A DNA stretch of 64,000 nt from Paenibacillus sonchi (GCF_016772475.1 NZ_CP068595.1:3348001-3412000); one strand, 5' to 3'; counted from the stretch's first letter, positions 1-8,735 are shown. The notes: generated by a model from the sequence alone, not told the origin. Numbers and translations are program-made.

Positions 1-583
1 TGATACAGCCTGCGAGATCTTCGATATCGACATGCAGACCGGTGAAGCTGCAATCGCTGAGGTCGATTTCTTTTAGCCTGCAGCCCGCAAGGGTGGCTTG
101 GTCGATATCGCATTCCGAGAATTCGATGTGGGTCAGCTCCGCCTGATAATAATCGCTGCTGACCAGCCGGCAGTTCGTAAAAACCGTCCCTTTGAATTTA
201 CCAAAGCGGAAACTGGCGAAATCCCCGATACAATCCACTATCCGTACATTTTGAAATCGGCCTCTGCTGAAGTCTGTGCCAATCAATTTACAATTCCGAA
301 ACGCTGTCCGGTGCACAAAAGCGTCACTGAAATTCACATTCGACAGATCACAATTTTCAAAGATCACATCCGTCAGCTCAATGGCATGAAGTGTGGACTC
401 GGTAACCGTCACATTCCGGAAAATCACTTTGTCGAACGATACCCTGTCCGCTTCCTGATATTCAATCAGGCTGTCGCTGATCAGGCAGTGGCTGATTTCT
501 TCCTTCGATTGGAGTGTATGTATCTGCTGTGGCAGCAAAGCATTTTCTTCAGTGATTTTGGGCGGAGCGATTTTGTTGTTCAT
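1..583 (-). CDS. Pentapeptide-repeat protein, 3' end outside window
   Basis: The reverse strand is open from the ATG at 583 to the window edge (about 194 residues seen). The translation has repeated five-residue units with a central L/F and A/S/T/N two before it (for example FENCDLSNVNFSDAF and FRNCKLIGTDFSR), which is the pentapeptide-repeat pattern and predicts a right-handed quadrilateral beta helix. GGAGG lies a few bases upstream of the chosen ATG. It follows the Lrp-type regulator with a 32-base gap on the same strand, so the two are probably co-transcribed. The biochemical role of such proteins is usually unknown and nothing here fixes it. No signal peptide is visible. Confidence 0.85.
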   Translation of the reverse strand, partial: MNNKIAPPKITEENALLPQQIHTLQSKEEISHCLISDSLIEYQEADRVSFDKVIFRNVTVTESTLHAIELTDVIFENCDLSNVNFSDAFVHRTAFRNCKLIGTDFSRGRFQNVRIVDCIGDFASFRFGKFKGTVFTNCRLVSSDYYQAELTHIEFSECDIDQATLAGCRLKEIDLSDCSFTGLHVDIEDLAGCI

Positions 584-615
584 ATTGGCCTCCATGTCAT
601 TGTAATTTGCCCGGT

Positions 616-1044
616 CTATTTAAGCTGGCTCATGCCGAGACTGACCCGATAATTGCCGAACTCCAGCAGCTGGTCCAGGAAACTGGCGAGCTCCTCATGA
701 TCTTTGGCGTATACACGCATCCAGTAGCAGCCCTCGCCGCTGACCCGGTGGAGTTCGGCCACACTTCCATGCTCCAGGGCAAATTTTTGAAAAAGCGGGT
801 GCGCTTTGTTGGAGCTGAGGAACACAGTGATCAATGCGTGAATGTTCTGCCCGAGCTTTTGCGGATTCCAGCGTACCGTATAGCCCTCAATAATCTCCAG
901 CTCCCGCATTCTGCGGATTCGCGCGCCTACAGCCTGCCCTGTCATGTGTATTTTCTCCCCAATTTCCTTATGGCTCAACCGGGAATCTTCTATTATATAG
1001 TGTAGGATTCTGTAGTCTATATCATCTATTGCGTAGTTTTCCAT
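616..1044 (-). CDS. Lrp/AsnC-family transcriptional regulator
   Basis: About 142 residues, the usual size of Lrp/AsnC proteins. The N-terminal winged helix-turn-helix reads IDDIDYRILHYIIEDSRLS, then a recognition helix around TGQAVGARIRRM, then the RAM/AsnC_trans ligand domain (about residues 65-140, with a VSGEGCYWMRV segment typical of the effector pocket). An in-frame ATG at 1101 exists, but the start at 1044 matches the normal family N-terminus and has AAAGGA upstream. It is divergent from the MBL-fold gene and lies upstream of the pentapeptide gene. The family usually controls amino acid metabolism; the target here is not known. Confidence 0.88.
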   Translation of the reverse strand: MENYAIDDIDYRILHYIIEDSRLSHKEIGEKIHMTGQAVGARIRRMRELEIIEGYTVRWNPQKLGQNIHALITVFLSSNKAHPLFQKFALEHGSVAELHRVSGEGCYWMRVYAKDHEELASFLDQLLEFGNYRVSLGMSQLK

Positions 1045-1175
1045 TTTATCGCGAAATCCTTTCCGGGTGAAAGCAAAAATGATAAATCTCTTTCGCCGCA
1101 CAATGTATTCTGAACGAAGCAGCTCTTATACTTAGATTGTAGCAGAAGACAGGATAGATGAAAGAGGTGTTTATA

Positions 1176-1928
1176 TTGAAAATTCAGCTCATCCGCCACG
1201 CGGCCCTATGGTTGGAGTATGGTGGTGAAACTTTTCTGGTAGATCCCATGCTCAGCGAAAAAGAGGCGAACCCGCCCATTCCGAATTCCCTCAATGCACG
1301 AAGAAATCCGCTGGTCCCCTTGCCGGGGCCTGTTCAGCAATGGCTTGCACCTGACGCTGTGCTCGTTACGCATCTGCATCAGGATCATTGGGATGAAGCG
1401 GCAGTGTCCCGGTTGCCCCATGAACTTCCCGTGTTATGCCAGGATGGAGACGAAGGGACTCTTTCGGCACAGGGCTTTGGGCATATATCTGTGATTGAGG
1501 ACGATGAGGCGAAGGACTTCCGGGGGGTGACCTTGAAGCGGACCGGCGGCCGGCATGGCACAGGAGAAATCGGGGAACGTATGGGCAAGGTGTCAGGGTT
1601 TGTGTTCCGTGCTGAAGGCGAGCCAGTCTTGTATGTGGCCGGTGACACGATTTGGTGCGATGAAGTGAAAGAGGCCCTGGATGAACACAAGCCGGAGGTC
1701 ATCATCGTTAATGCCGGGGGAGCACAATTCCTGACCGGAGGTCATATTACCATGAATGAGCAGGACATTATAGAGCTGTGCCGCTATGCTCCAGAAGCAT
1801 CAGTGATTGCTGTGCATATGGAAGCCATCAACCATTGTCTGGTTACCCGTGAACAGCTTGCCGCCCGCCTGGAGCAGGAGGGATTGCTGGGGCGTGTCAA
1901 GATCCCGGCAGACGGGGAATGGTGTTGA
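1176..1928 (+). CDS. MBL-fold metal-dependent hydrolase
   Basis: About 250 residues of UlaG-like metallo-beta-lactamase fold. The metal motif THLHQDHWD (HxHxDH) is near residue 73. Later conserved elements are GRHGTGEIGE, the AGDTIW aspartate loop and the final AVHMEAINHC histidine. I chose the TTG at 1176 because it gives the family-like start MKIQLIRHA and has AAAGAGGTG seven bases upstream; an ATG at 1158 has only a weak ribosome site. It is divergently transcribed from the Lrp-type regulator, which may control it. The substrate is not evident. No terminator is obvious before the tRNA promoter. Confidence 0.85.
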   Translation: MKIQLIRHAALWLEYGGETFLVDPMLSEKEANPPIPNSLNARRNPLVPLPGPVQQWLAPDAVLVTHLHQDHWDEAAVSRLPHELPVLCQDGDEGTLSAQGFGHISVIEDDEAKDFRGVTLKRTGGRHGTGEIGERMGKVSGFVFRAEGEPVLYVAGDTIWCDEVKEALDEHKPEVIIVNAGGAQFLTGGHITMNEQDIIELCRYAPEASVIAVHMEAINHCLVTREQLAARLEQEGLLGRVKIPADGEWC

Positions 1929-1982
1929 ACAAGGCATTGGTCAGGGGAGACTGAAAACGATCTCAAAATTATTGAGTTATGC

Positions 1983-2011
1983 TTGACTAGACCACGAAAT
2001 CATGATAAATT
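1983..2011 (+). promoter_or_regulatory. Sigma-A-type promoter for the tRNA-Asn/Ser unit
   Basis: TTGACT at 1983-1988 and TAAATT at 2006-2011 are separated by 17 bases and lie about 20 bases before the tRNA-Asn 5' end. The -35 box is near consensus. Confidence 0.6.
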
Positions 2012-2031
2012 ATTTCTTGTTCATGTGAATG

Positions 2032-2108
2032 TTCCCTGATAGCTCAGTTGGTAGAGCACTCGACTGTTAATCGAGTTGTCACAGGTTCGAGTCCTGTTCG
2101 GGGAGCCA
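2032..2108 (+). tRNA. tRNA-Asn (GTT)
   Basis: A full cloverleaf can be drawn. The acceptor TCCCTGA pairs with TCGGGGA (one G-U), the D arm is AGCTCAGTTGGTAGAGC, the anticodon stem is CGACT/AGTCG-like with GTT in the loop, and the T arm carries GGTTCGAGTCC. CCA is encoded at 2106-2108. It is the first gene of a short tRNA unit followed by tRNA-Ser seven bases later. Confidence 0.95.
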
Positions 2109-2115
2109 TTTTCTT

Positions 2116-2204
2116 GGAGAGATACCCAAGTGGCTATAAGGGGACCCTCTGCTAAGGGGTTAGACTGCGTAAGCGGTGCGAGGGTTCGAATCCCTCTCTC
2201 TCCG
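2116..2204 (+). tRNA. tRNA-Ser (GCT)
   Basis: A class II tRNA with a long variable arm. The acceptor GGAGAGA pairs with TCTCTCC at 2197-2203, discriminator G is at 2204, and the anticodon loop is CTGCTAA (GCT, serine AGC/AGU). CCA is not encoded. Its last 14 bases are copied 113 bases downstream in the tandem repeat described separately. Confidence 0.93.
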
Positions 2205-2395
2205 TTGTGAAGTACTTCCCTGTTAGGGATGAGAACCCTCGGTGGTTCGTTGGAGCATAAGCTTCGTTAGGATTACATCGCAATCTCTCGCGAAGCGAGA
2301 GTATCCCTCTCTCTCCGTTGTGAAGTACTTCCCTGTTAGGGATGAGAACCCTCGGTGGTTCGTTGGAGCATAAGCTTCGTTAGGATTACATCGCA
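2191..2395 (+). repeat. tRNA-Ser tail-copying tandem repeat (113-base period)
   Basis: Bases 2191-2282 recur as 2304-2395 with no visible mismatch. Each unit begins with the last 14 bases of tRNA-Ser (T-arm 3' strand, acceptor 3' strand, discriminator). The unit holds two hairpins: GAACC...GGTTC near 2231-2248, and CTCTCGC-GAA-GCGAGAG near 2284-2300 (first unit only). The body shares long blocks with the repeat behind tRNA-Glu at 10277-10519 (GGGATGAGAA, GGTTCGTTG, CGTTAGGA, TCGCAATCTC, GAGAGTATCCC), although the tRNA tails differ. Confidence 0.9.
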
Positions 2396-2411
2396 TAAAC
2401 GATTTCATACA

Positions 2412-2441
2412 AAAAGAGCTTCCGGCGGAGGTTCTTTTTTT
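2412..2441 (+). terminator. Rho-independent terminator of the tRNA-Asn/Ser unit
   Basis: A ten-pair stem AAGAGCTTCC / GGAGGTTCTT (two G-U pairs) with a GGC loop is followed by a run of T. It ends six bases before the group II intron. Confidence 0.8.
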
Positions 2442-2980
2442 GTTGGCGTGCCCAGAAGTACGCATTATCTAGTTGGTGAAAGTCCAACCAAGGGAGGGAC
2501 CAAGCCACCTTTGTAGCTAGGATGCTTGCATATGGCGAAATCTGTGTGTAAAAGCGCATCGACAAAAGTATCAGTCAGAGACTGGGCGAGCAACAATCCA
2601 GGCCGCAACATCAAGTGAATCCTGCCGCGTCGTCAAAAAGGCCCTGCGAAGGGGAACAGAGGGAGCCGAGTCCCGCAACTATGGACGAAGGCCAAGGAAA
2701 CTGTGCAGAACTTGGAACAGCAGTGAAGAACCCTCCGGCGTAATGGGAACGGCATGGATTGAAAGATAGTGCAGTGAACTGGGGAGACCCTCCCCCACAC
2801 GGGAGAATTTTTTTTTGTAGGAACCCGTAAAGAGACGCTCTATAAGTCCAGAAGACGAAGTGAACCGTCTGTGGGAAGGGAGTCCGAGGGGCTCATAGTA
2901 CCGAAGAACCTAAGGACAACATAACCTTAGGGAGGGAAGGAGCCCTGCTTTGTTTATGCTTTTGGAGGAGGTACGAGTGA

Positions 2981-4273
2981 GTGAATGCCAAAGGGCTAAC
3001 GACACCAAAGGAAAAAGTTCAAGAACTCCAAGAAAAGCTAGGTCATGCGGCCAAGGAGAACAGCAAGCGTAAATTCCATGCCCTGTACGACAAAATCCAC
3101 CGCTGGGACGTGCTGTGCGAAGCCTGGAAACGGGTGAAGGCGAATAAGGGGGCTGCAGGAGTAGATGCCGTGACGCTCGCAGATATTGAGGAACAAGGAG
3201 AAACAAGCTTCCTCAAGGCTTGCGAGAGAGAATTGAAAGAAGGCAACTACTATCCCCAGCCCGTACGGCGGCACTTTATCCCAAAGAAAGACGGGAAGCT
3301 AAGACCGCTGGGCATACCCACTGTTCGCGACCGAGTCATACAGATGGCAACTAAGCTGGTAATTGAACCCATCTTCGAAGCAGACTTCGAAGAAGTCTCT
3401 TACGGATTTCGTCCGAAACGAAGTGCGAAAGGAGCGTTGGAACGAATTCGGAAAGCCTGCAACCGCAAAGGGAATTGGGTAGTCGACGTCGATATCCAAG
3501 GTTACTTCGACAATATTAATCAAGAGAAGCTCATGAAATTGATACAGATGCGTATCAATGACAGGCGGATCCTGAAATTAATACGGAAGTGGCTACAGGC
3601 GGGAGTCATGGAAGAAGGAAACGTAAAGCGATCTGATTTAGGCACTCCGCAAGGTGGCGTCATTTCACCGCTGCTGGCGAATATCTACCTGCACTACTTT
3701 GACCGATTGTGGGAGAAACACGGAAGTGGATTGGGAGAGCTGACAAGGTATGCAGACGACTTTGTAGTGGTCTGCAAAACCAAAAAGGACGCCGAACATG
3801 CGTATGAACTCATACGCAGAATCATGGAACGTCTGGAACTCACCCTACACCCGACGAAAACCCGAATTGTAGGCTTGTGGACAGGAGACGAAGGGTTCGA
3901 CTTTTTAGGAATGCACCACCGAAAAACGAAAGCAGAAACTTCTCAAGGGAAGGTATATTATACCACGCAACAGTGGCTAACGAAGAAGGCAGAGGAACGG
4001 ATCCGAGGCGTGGTCAAAAACAGATTAGCACCGCCGAGCATGCGCTCAAGATCGTTCGCGGAACAGGTGGAATGGCTCAATCCAAAAATTCAAGGATGGA
4101 GAAATTACTACTACACGAACTATAGCCAAAAGAGGTTAGCTAAGCTGGATTGGTATATTTTGCAGAGATTAACCCGGTGGTATGCGAAGAAGAGACAACG
4201 TAGAAGATGGATGAGTTCATTATCTGAGGTTAAGTATATTGCCAACATGTATGGACTGAAAACGCTATTGTGA
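2981..4273 (+). CDS. ltrA: Group II intron reverse transcriptase/maturase
   Basis: About 430 residues. The reverse transcriptase fingers and palm include [14 protein letters not shown] (about 113-126), [22 protein letters not shown] (first catalytic Asp), [17 protein letters not shown] and the catalytic YADD near 262. The maturase/thumb X domain follows, with GIIM-type residues [10 protein letters not shown] and [12 protein letters not shown]. There is no C-terminal HNH endonuclease domain. The start is GTG at 2981 with GGAGGAGG about nine bases upstream. The protein binds its own intron RNA, aids splicing and carries out target-primed reverse transcription. The gene is full length and uninterrupted, so the intron may still be active. 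Confidence 0.95.
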   Translation: MNAKGLTTPKEKVQELQEKLGHAAKENSKRKFHALYDKIHRWDVLCEAWKRVKANKGAAGVDAVTLADIEEQGETSFLKACERELKEGNYYPQPVRRHFIPKKDGKLRPLGIPTVRDRVIQMATKLVIEPIFEADFEEVSYGFRPKRSAKGALERIRKACNRKGNWVVDVDIQGYFDNINQEKLMKLIQMRINDRRILKLIRKWLQAGVMEEGNVKRSDLGTPQGGVISPLLANIYLHYFDRLWEKHGSGLGELTRYADDFVVVCKTKKDAEHAYELIRRIMERLELTLHPTKTRIVGLWTGDEGFDFLGMHHRKTKAETSQGKVYYTTQQWLTKKAEERIRGVVKNRLAPPSMRSRSFAEQVEWLNPKIQGWRNYYYTNYSQKRLAKLDWYILQRLTRWYAKKRQRRRWMSSLSEVKYIANMYGLKTLL

Positions 4274-4303
4274 TCTGCATGCCCATGAATGACAAACATC
4301 GGA

Positions 4304-4336
4304 AAGCCGTATGAGGGAAAACCTCACGTACGGTTT
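4304..4336 (+). ncRNA. Group II intron domain V
   Basis: A 33-base hairpin, AAGCCGTATG...GTACGGTTT, has a GGGAAAACC tetraloop-like tip and an internal bulge. It sits 30 bases after the maturase stop and contains the catalytic AGC triad of domain V. Confidence 0.8.
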
Positions 4337-4375
4337 GATGAGGAGGGGCTGGTTTAAATCCAGCCCTTTACTCTA

Positions 4376-5390
4376 GTTCGGGAAACTGAACTATACGTAA
4401 AATGTGGATTACTTGAACGCTTCGGATGTTAAACTGTAGGCGGTGCGGAAGCAAATTAGATCTTTCTGCCATCTTAACCATACTTAATGGATGAGAATCC
4501 TGCAAGGTATGTAGAATGAACCTGCGGGGCGCTGCATGGGGAGACAGTGGAATCAAAATAAAGAGAAAGCCATGCGTAAGGAGTTGCCGGATAATGATGG
4601 TGCGAAGAAGTAGAGGAGCATACGCTAGTTGGAAAAAGTGAACTTATTTCTCTCCAAAATCCAACAATTATTAGTTTAAGTGGAAAAAGGAAACTTAATT
4701 GAGCAATATTACTCTGTCCTAGGCGGAATGAGCTAAATTAGTTAACCTTTTTCCACCTAACAGCGGAGCTGAGGGGCCATGAGCAATTTAGTGATCCTTT
4801 TTCCACCTGGAACCGCCGCAGAATTCATGGAGAGCTTTCCAGGCACCGCTAGCTGACATCAAAACGGCTGCATCGTTCAGTGAAGGATGGCGCAGCTGGT
4901 TTGTTCTGCTTTTTACGCTAAAAAACTCTCACTGCCCTCCGCAAGTTTCCCTATAATCCGACAAAAAAATCTGCTGATGCAACCCATTACCCCTTTAATA
5001 AATTGAAGGATTGATGCTGTAAAGAGACAAATGTTATATTAATTGCGGAAAAATAAAGTATTGTATTAGAAAAGGAAACAAATTCAAAAAACGAAGTGCT
5101 TCAAAAACCTCCGTTTTTCTCCGTTTCTCTCGGCATTATTTATTCTCGCTGAATTACCTCACTTGTAAATTACCGTTTAGGTCATATTACCTTACATAAA
5201 ATTCTGAAATTTGTATTACATTGCATTTTTGTTAGTGACTAGGATAGAGGTATGTGTTAATATAGGTGACATCAAAGGGCTGGGAAAATGAAAAGCATGT
5301 AAAGAATGCGAAGCTGTAACGATGAGCAGGTGCAGAGAATGCAAGGCAGAGAAAGGGGATTTAAAATGACTATGGGAAAAGAGGATGGCG
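4376..5390. other. Gene-free interval between intron and liv operon
   Basis: About 1 kb in which I find no credible coding sequence on either strand. It contains the intron 3' flank, the four-copy repeat at 4627-4810, and AT-rich DNA from about 4960 that should hold the liv operon promoter. No pair of boxes there is convincing enough to call. Confidence 0.5.
4627..4810. repeat. Four-copy GGTGGAAAAAGG repeat, two direct and two inverted
   Basis: Forward copies are at 4627-4649 (AGTTGGAAAAAGTGAACTTA) and 4679-4709 (AGTGGAAAAAGGAAACTTAA). Reverse-complement copies are at about 4729-4760 and 4780-4810, both reading CCTTTTTCCACCT on the plus strand. The shared core on one strand is GGTGGAAAAAGG, two variable bases, then AACT(A)AATT and often GAGC or AGCTC. 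The arrangement could fold into alternative stem-loops. Confidence 0.65.
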
Positions 5391-6296
5391 ATGGAGTATT
5401 TCATTCAGCAATTAATTAACGGGATTTCCGTAGGCAGTATCTACGCTCTGATCGCCCTTGGTTACACTATGGTTTACGGTATTATCAAGCTGATCAATTT
5501 TGCGCATGGGGATGTATTTATGGTGGGGTCGTTTATCGGACTGTATAGTGCCAAATATCTGACAGATGCAGGTTTTCCTCCGGTTGTCGTTCTGATTCTG
5601 TCGCTTGTCATCTCCATGACGATCAGTGCGCTGCTGGGCATAACGATTGAACGGTTGGCCTACAAACCGCTGCGCAAATCCACACGGATTGCTGCACTGA
5701 TTACAGCCATAGGTGTATCCTTTCTGCTTGAATATACCGGAGTGCTCATTCTCGGGCCGCAGGCTCAAGGCTTCCCGGACATTATGGACAAGAAACAGTT
5801 CACCCTCTTCGGATCATCCATTCAAGTGGAATCGAATCAAGTAATGATTCTTCTAACAACGATAATTCTTATGATTATTCTGCAATATATTGTCCGTTTC
5901 ACCAAAACCGGCAAAGCCATGCGTGCGGTATCCTTCGATGTGGAGGCGGCGCGCTTGATGGGGATCAACGTAGACCGCACCATTTCGGCAACCTTTGCTA
6001 TCGGTTCAGCGCTTGCTGCCGCAGCCGGGGTGATTTTCGGGATGACCTATAATTCAGTTGATCCTCTAATGGGCGTTATGCCTGGGCTTAAGGCTTTTGT
6101 TGCTGCTGTACTTGGAGGCATCGGAAGTATTCCGGGTGCACTTGTAGGCGGGCTGCTGCTGGGGACGGTAGAGACGGAAATTTCCTCACTCGGATTTTCC
6201 TCCTGGCGTGACGGTGTAGCTTTTGCTGTATTGATTCTGATCCTTATCTTCAAACCATCCGGGCTGTTTGGCAAAAATGTCCGGGAGAAAGTGTAG
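5391..6296 (+). CDS. livH: Branched-chain amino acid ABC transporter permease LivH
   Basis: About 301 residues with about eight hydrophobic segments. LivH-family motifs are YALIALGYTMVYGIIKLINFAHGDVFM near the N-terminus and the cytoplasmic coupling segment RAVSFDVEAARLMGIN, then LGGIGSIPGALVGG toward the C-terminus. I chose the ATG at 5391 because AGAGG sits six bases upstream; the ATG at 5385 is too close to it. First gene of livHMGF plus receptor. It pairs with LivM to form the membrane channel for a hydrophobic amino acid or a related substrate such as urea or an amide; the family name does not fix the ligand. Confidence 0.92.
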   Translation: MEYFIQQLINGISVGSIYALIALGYTMVYGIIKLINFAHGDVFMVGSFIGLYSAKYLTDAGFPPVVVLILSLVISMTISALLGITIERLAYKPLRKSTRIAALITAIGVSFLLEYTGVLILGPQAQGFPDIMDKKQFTLFGSSIQVESNQVMILLTTIILMIILQYIVRFTKTGKAMRAVSFDVEAARLMGINVDRTISATFAIGSALAAAAGVIFGMTYNSVDPLMGVMPGLKAFVAAVLGGIGSIPGALVGGLLLGTVETEISSLGFSSWRDGVAFAVLILILIFKPSGLFGKNVREKV

Positions 6297-6308
6297 GAGG
6301 GGATTAGC

Positions 6309-7277
6309 GTGAAGAAGCTGAATACAAATTTCTGGGTAGGCATTATTGTTGCCCTGGCCTTTTATGGAATCGTTCAAGTTCTTTTAACAACGGGAATCTT
6401 TAGTGATGTAACGAGATCTATGCTGCTGCTGATTGGTGTGAACATCATGCTGGCGGTGTCGCTTAATCTGATTACCGGGATTACCGGACAGTTTTCCATC
6501 GGCCATGCAGGCTTTATGTCGGTAGGAGCGTATACCTCGGCTATCCTGACGCTGGACTATAACGTTCCATTCATTCCGGCCATCCTTGCCGGAGGTGTGC
6601 TGGCAGCTGTGTTTGGCGTATTGATCGGCATGCCGACACTCCGCCTGAACGGTGACTATCTGGCTATAGCTACCCTTGGTTTCGGTGAAATTATCCGCAT
6701 CATCATGCTTAACACGGAATATGTCGGCGGAGCTTCGGGACTGAGCGGCATTCCGGCCAAAACCACATGGACCATGCTGTTCCTGTTCACCCTGATTACA
6801 GTGGTAGTGATCAACAACTTCATCGGATCTACACACGGCCGCGCTTGTATCGCCATTCGTGAGAATGAGATTGCCGCAGAGGCTATGGGGATCAACACCA
6901 CCCGTTACAAAATCATCGCTTTTACCATCGGTGCCTTGTTTGCCGGTATGGCCGGCGGGTTGTCAGCCCATACGTTCTATGTTATTACTCCGGGCAGCTT
7001 CAACTTCCTGAAGTCGTTCGAAATCATCGTTATGGTTGTACTCGGGGGGCTTGGCAGTACGGCCGGTTCCATCGTAGGAGCGGTTTTCGTTACTCTGCTC
7101 TATACTTATTTACGCGAATTTCCGGAATGGCGGATGATTATCTATTCAATCGTTCTGATCCTGATGATGATCTTCCGTCCAAGCGGCCTGCTTGGCAAAA
7201 CCAAATTTTCTCTAGGAAAGCTCGGCAAAAAGGAGGCCAAGGCAAATGACGCAATCAGCGAAAGCAGTGCTTCTTGA
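6309..7277 (+). CDS. livM: Branched-chain amino acid ABC transporter permease LivM
   Basis: About 322 residues, polytopic. It has the LivM signature NLITGITGQFSIGHAGFMSVGAY near residue 55, the GDYLAIATLGFGEI segment, the EAA-like coupling loop RENEIAAEAMGIN and VVLGGLGSTAGSIVGAVF near the C-terminus. It starts with GTG at 6309 after AGGAGGGG, 12 bases behind livH. Its 3' end overlaps the livG start by 32 bases, which points to translational coupling. It is the partner permease of LivH. Confidence 0.92.
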   Translation: MKKLNTNFWVGIIVALAFYGIVQVLLTTGIFSDVTRSMLLLIGVNIMLAVSLNLITGITGQFSIGHAGFMSVGAYTSAILTLDYNVPFIPAILAGGVLAAVFGVLIGMPTLRLNGDYLAIATLGFGEIIRIIMLNTEYVGGASGLSGIPAKTTWTMLFLFTLITVVVINNFIGSTHGRACIAIRENEIAAEAMGINTTRYKIIAFTIGALFAGMAGGLSAHTFYVITPGSFNFLKSFEIIVMVVLGGLGSTAGSIVGAVFVTLLYTYLREFPEWRMIIYSIVLILMMIFRPSGLLGKTKFSLGKLGKKEAKANDAISESSAS

Positions 7278-8028
7278 TGTTAAAGAGGCCAGCCGTTCTT
7301 TTGGCGGGCTTAAAGCCCTTAGCGAAGTTTCCCTTTATATCGGCAAAGGCGAGCTTATCGGTCTGATCGGACCCAACGGTGCAGGCAAAACAACACTGTT
7401 TAACCTGCTGACCGGGGTTTATCCGCCCTCTACAGGCAGCATCATCCTTAACAATGAATCGATCGGCGGGATGAAGCCCTACAAGATTAACCATAAAGGG
7501 GCGGCGCGCACTTTTCAGAACATCCGGCTGTTTACATCCATGACCGTGCTGGAAAATGTGAAAATCGCCTTCCACCAGCATGCCAGGCATTCCCTGTTCA
7601 CCTCGATGCTCCGGCTGCCGAAGCATTTCAAGGGAGAGGATGAAATCACGCAGAAGGCTATGGATATTCTGAAAATATTTAATCTCGCCGGTCAATGCGG
7701 TGAGGTTGCCAGCAATCTCAGCTACGGGAACCAGCGGCGGCTTGAGATTGCGCGGGCTCTGGCCGCAGGCCCGAAGCTGCTGCTCCTGGATGAACCGGCG
7801 GCGGGCATGAACCCGAATGAAACCCGTGATCTGATGAATCTGATTGCCTGGATCCGCAAGGAATTCGATCTTACAATTCTCCTGATTGAACACGATATGT
7901 CTCTTGTCATGGGCGTGTGCGACCGGATCTATGTGCTGGACCGCGGCATGCTGATTGCGAATGGCACACCCTCGGAGATCCGGAGCAATCCGAAGGTCAT
8001 CGAAGCGTATTTGGGACAGGAGGCGTAA
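7246..8028 (+). CDS. livG: Branched-chain amino acid ABC transporter ATP-binding protein LivG
   Basis: About 260 residues. Walker A is GPNGAGKTT (about 43-51), the Q loop is in FQNIRLF, the ABC signature variant is LSYGNQRRLEIARAL, Walker B is LLLLDEPAAGMNP and the H loop is LIEHDMSLVM. It is fused in no unusual way and is full length. It overlaps livM at the 5' end and is followed by livF after five bases. It powers the transporter together with LivF. Confidence 0.94.
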   Translation: MTQSAKAVLLDVKEASRSFGGLKALSEVSLYIGKGELIGLIGPNGAGKTTLFNLLTGVYPPSTGSIILNNESIGGMKPYKINHKGAARTFQNIRLFTSMTVLENVKIAFHQHARHSLFTSMLRLPKHFKGEDEITQKAMDILKIFNLAGQCGEVASNLSYGNQRRLEIARALAAGPKLLLLDEPAAGMNPNETRDLMNLIAWIRKEFDLTILLIEHDMSLVMGVCDRIYVLDRGMLIANGTPSEIRSNPKVIEAYLGQEA

Positions 8029-8033
8029 GGGGG

Positions 8034-8735
8034 ATGCTCAAAGTACAAGGAATCAACGTTTATTATGGAGCGATCCACGCTCTGAAAGACCTTAGCATTG
8101 AAGTGAAGCAAGGGGAGATTGTGACCTTAATCGGTGCCAACGGCGCCGGCAAGTCGACACTGCTCCAGACACTATCCGGCCTGCTGAAGCCAAAAACAGG
8201 CAGCATTGAATTTCTGGATAAATCGATTACGAACCAGAGTGTCCAGTCGATTGTGAAGCAGGGACTCATTCATTGCCCGGAAGGGCGGCGCGTATTCGCC
8301 AATATGTCGGTAGAAGAAAATCTTGAGCTTGGCGCTTATTTGCAGAATCCGTCCAGTCTGGCGGCTGACTTTGAGAGAGTCTACAAGACTTTCCCGAGAC
8401 TTCTGGAACGCAAGAAGCAGCAGGCCGGAACCTTGTCTGGCGGCGAGCAGCAGATGCTTGCTATGGGCCGTGCGCTTATGGGACACCCCAAGCTGCTGCT
8501 GCTGGATGAACCGTCCATGGGGCTTGCCCCGCTTCTGGTCCGGGATATTTTTACAATCGTCAAAGAAGTGAACGATGCCGGCACAACCGTGCTGCTTGTG
8601 GAGCAGAATGCGCATCAGGCCCTCAAAATCGCCCACCGCGCTTATGTGCTGGAAACCGGCAGAGTAGTATTGGAAGGCGACGCTAAGGAACTGGCGGATT
8701 CCGAAGAGATTAAAATGGCTTACCTCGGGCACTAG
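8034..8735 (+). CDS. livF: Branched-chain amino acid ABC transporter ATP-binding protein LivF
   Basis: About 233 residues. Walker A is GANGAGKST, the signature is LSGGEQQMLAMGRAL, Walker B is LLLLDEPSMGLAP and the H loop is LVEQNAHQAL. The frame is open further upstream, but the ATG at 8034 gives the family start MLKVQGINVYYG and has AGGAGG/GGGG just before it. LivG and LivF form the heterodimeric ATPase of the importer. Confidence 0.94.
   Translation: MLKVQGINVYYGAIHALKDLSIEVKQGEIVTLIGANGAGKSTLLQTLSGLLKPKTGSIEFLDKSITNQSVQSIVKQGLIHCPEGRRVFANMSVEENLELGAYLQNPSSLAADFERVYKTFPRLLERKKQQAGTLSGGEQQMLAMGRALMGHPKLLLLDEPSMGLAPLLVRDIFTIVKEVNDAGTTVLLVEQNAHQALKIAHRAYVLETGRVVLEGDAKELADSEEIKMAYLGH

Larger units (their letters stand above)
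2448..4375 (+). mobile_element. Group II intron, about 1.93 kb
   Basis: The element starts with GTGCCCAGAAG, close to the GUGYG 5' end of group II introns. It has a long structured leader (about 530 bases, including GAGGGGCTCATAGTACCGA near 2888), encodes a maturase, and ends with a domain V hairpin (4304-4336) and a domain VI-like hairpin (GGGCTGG/CCAGCCC) closing near CTCTA at 4375. It is inserted just 3' of a rho-independent terminator and its ORF lacks an HNH endonuclease domain. Both are known traits of bacterial class C introns, so I favour class C, but structure-based classing was not done. Boundaries are good to a few bases only. Confidence 0.85.

Noticed and set aside
98..652. 184-codon plus-strand frame at the window start
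   Set aside because: It lies antisense to a clear pentapeptide-repeat gene with a good ribosome site; the plus-strand translation shows no domain.
2223..2465. 80-codon reverse frame through the tRNA-Ser repeat
   Set aside because: It is created by the tandem repeat and runs through the tRNA tail copy and terminator; it is unlikely to be translated.
5220..5270. Promoter boxes for the liv operon (TTGTTA ... TAATAT region)
   Set aside because: Spacing between the best boxes is wrong (over 20 bases) and alternatives are equally weak, so no position was called.
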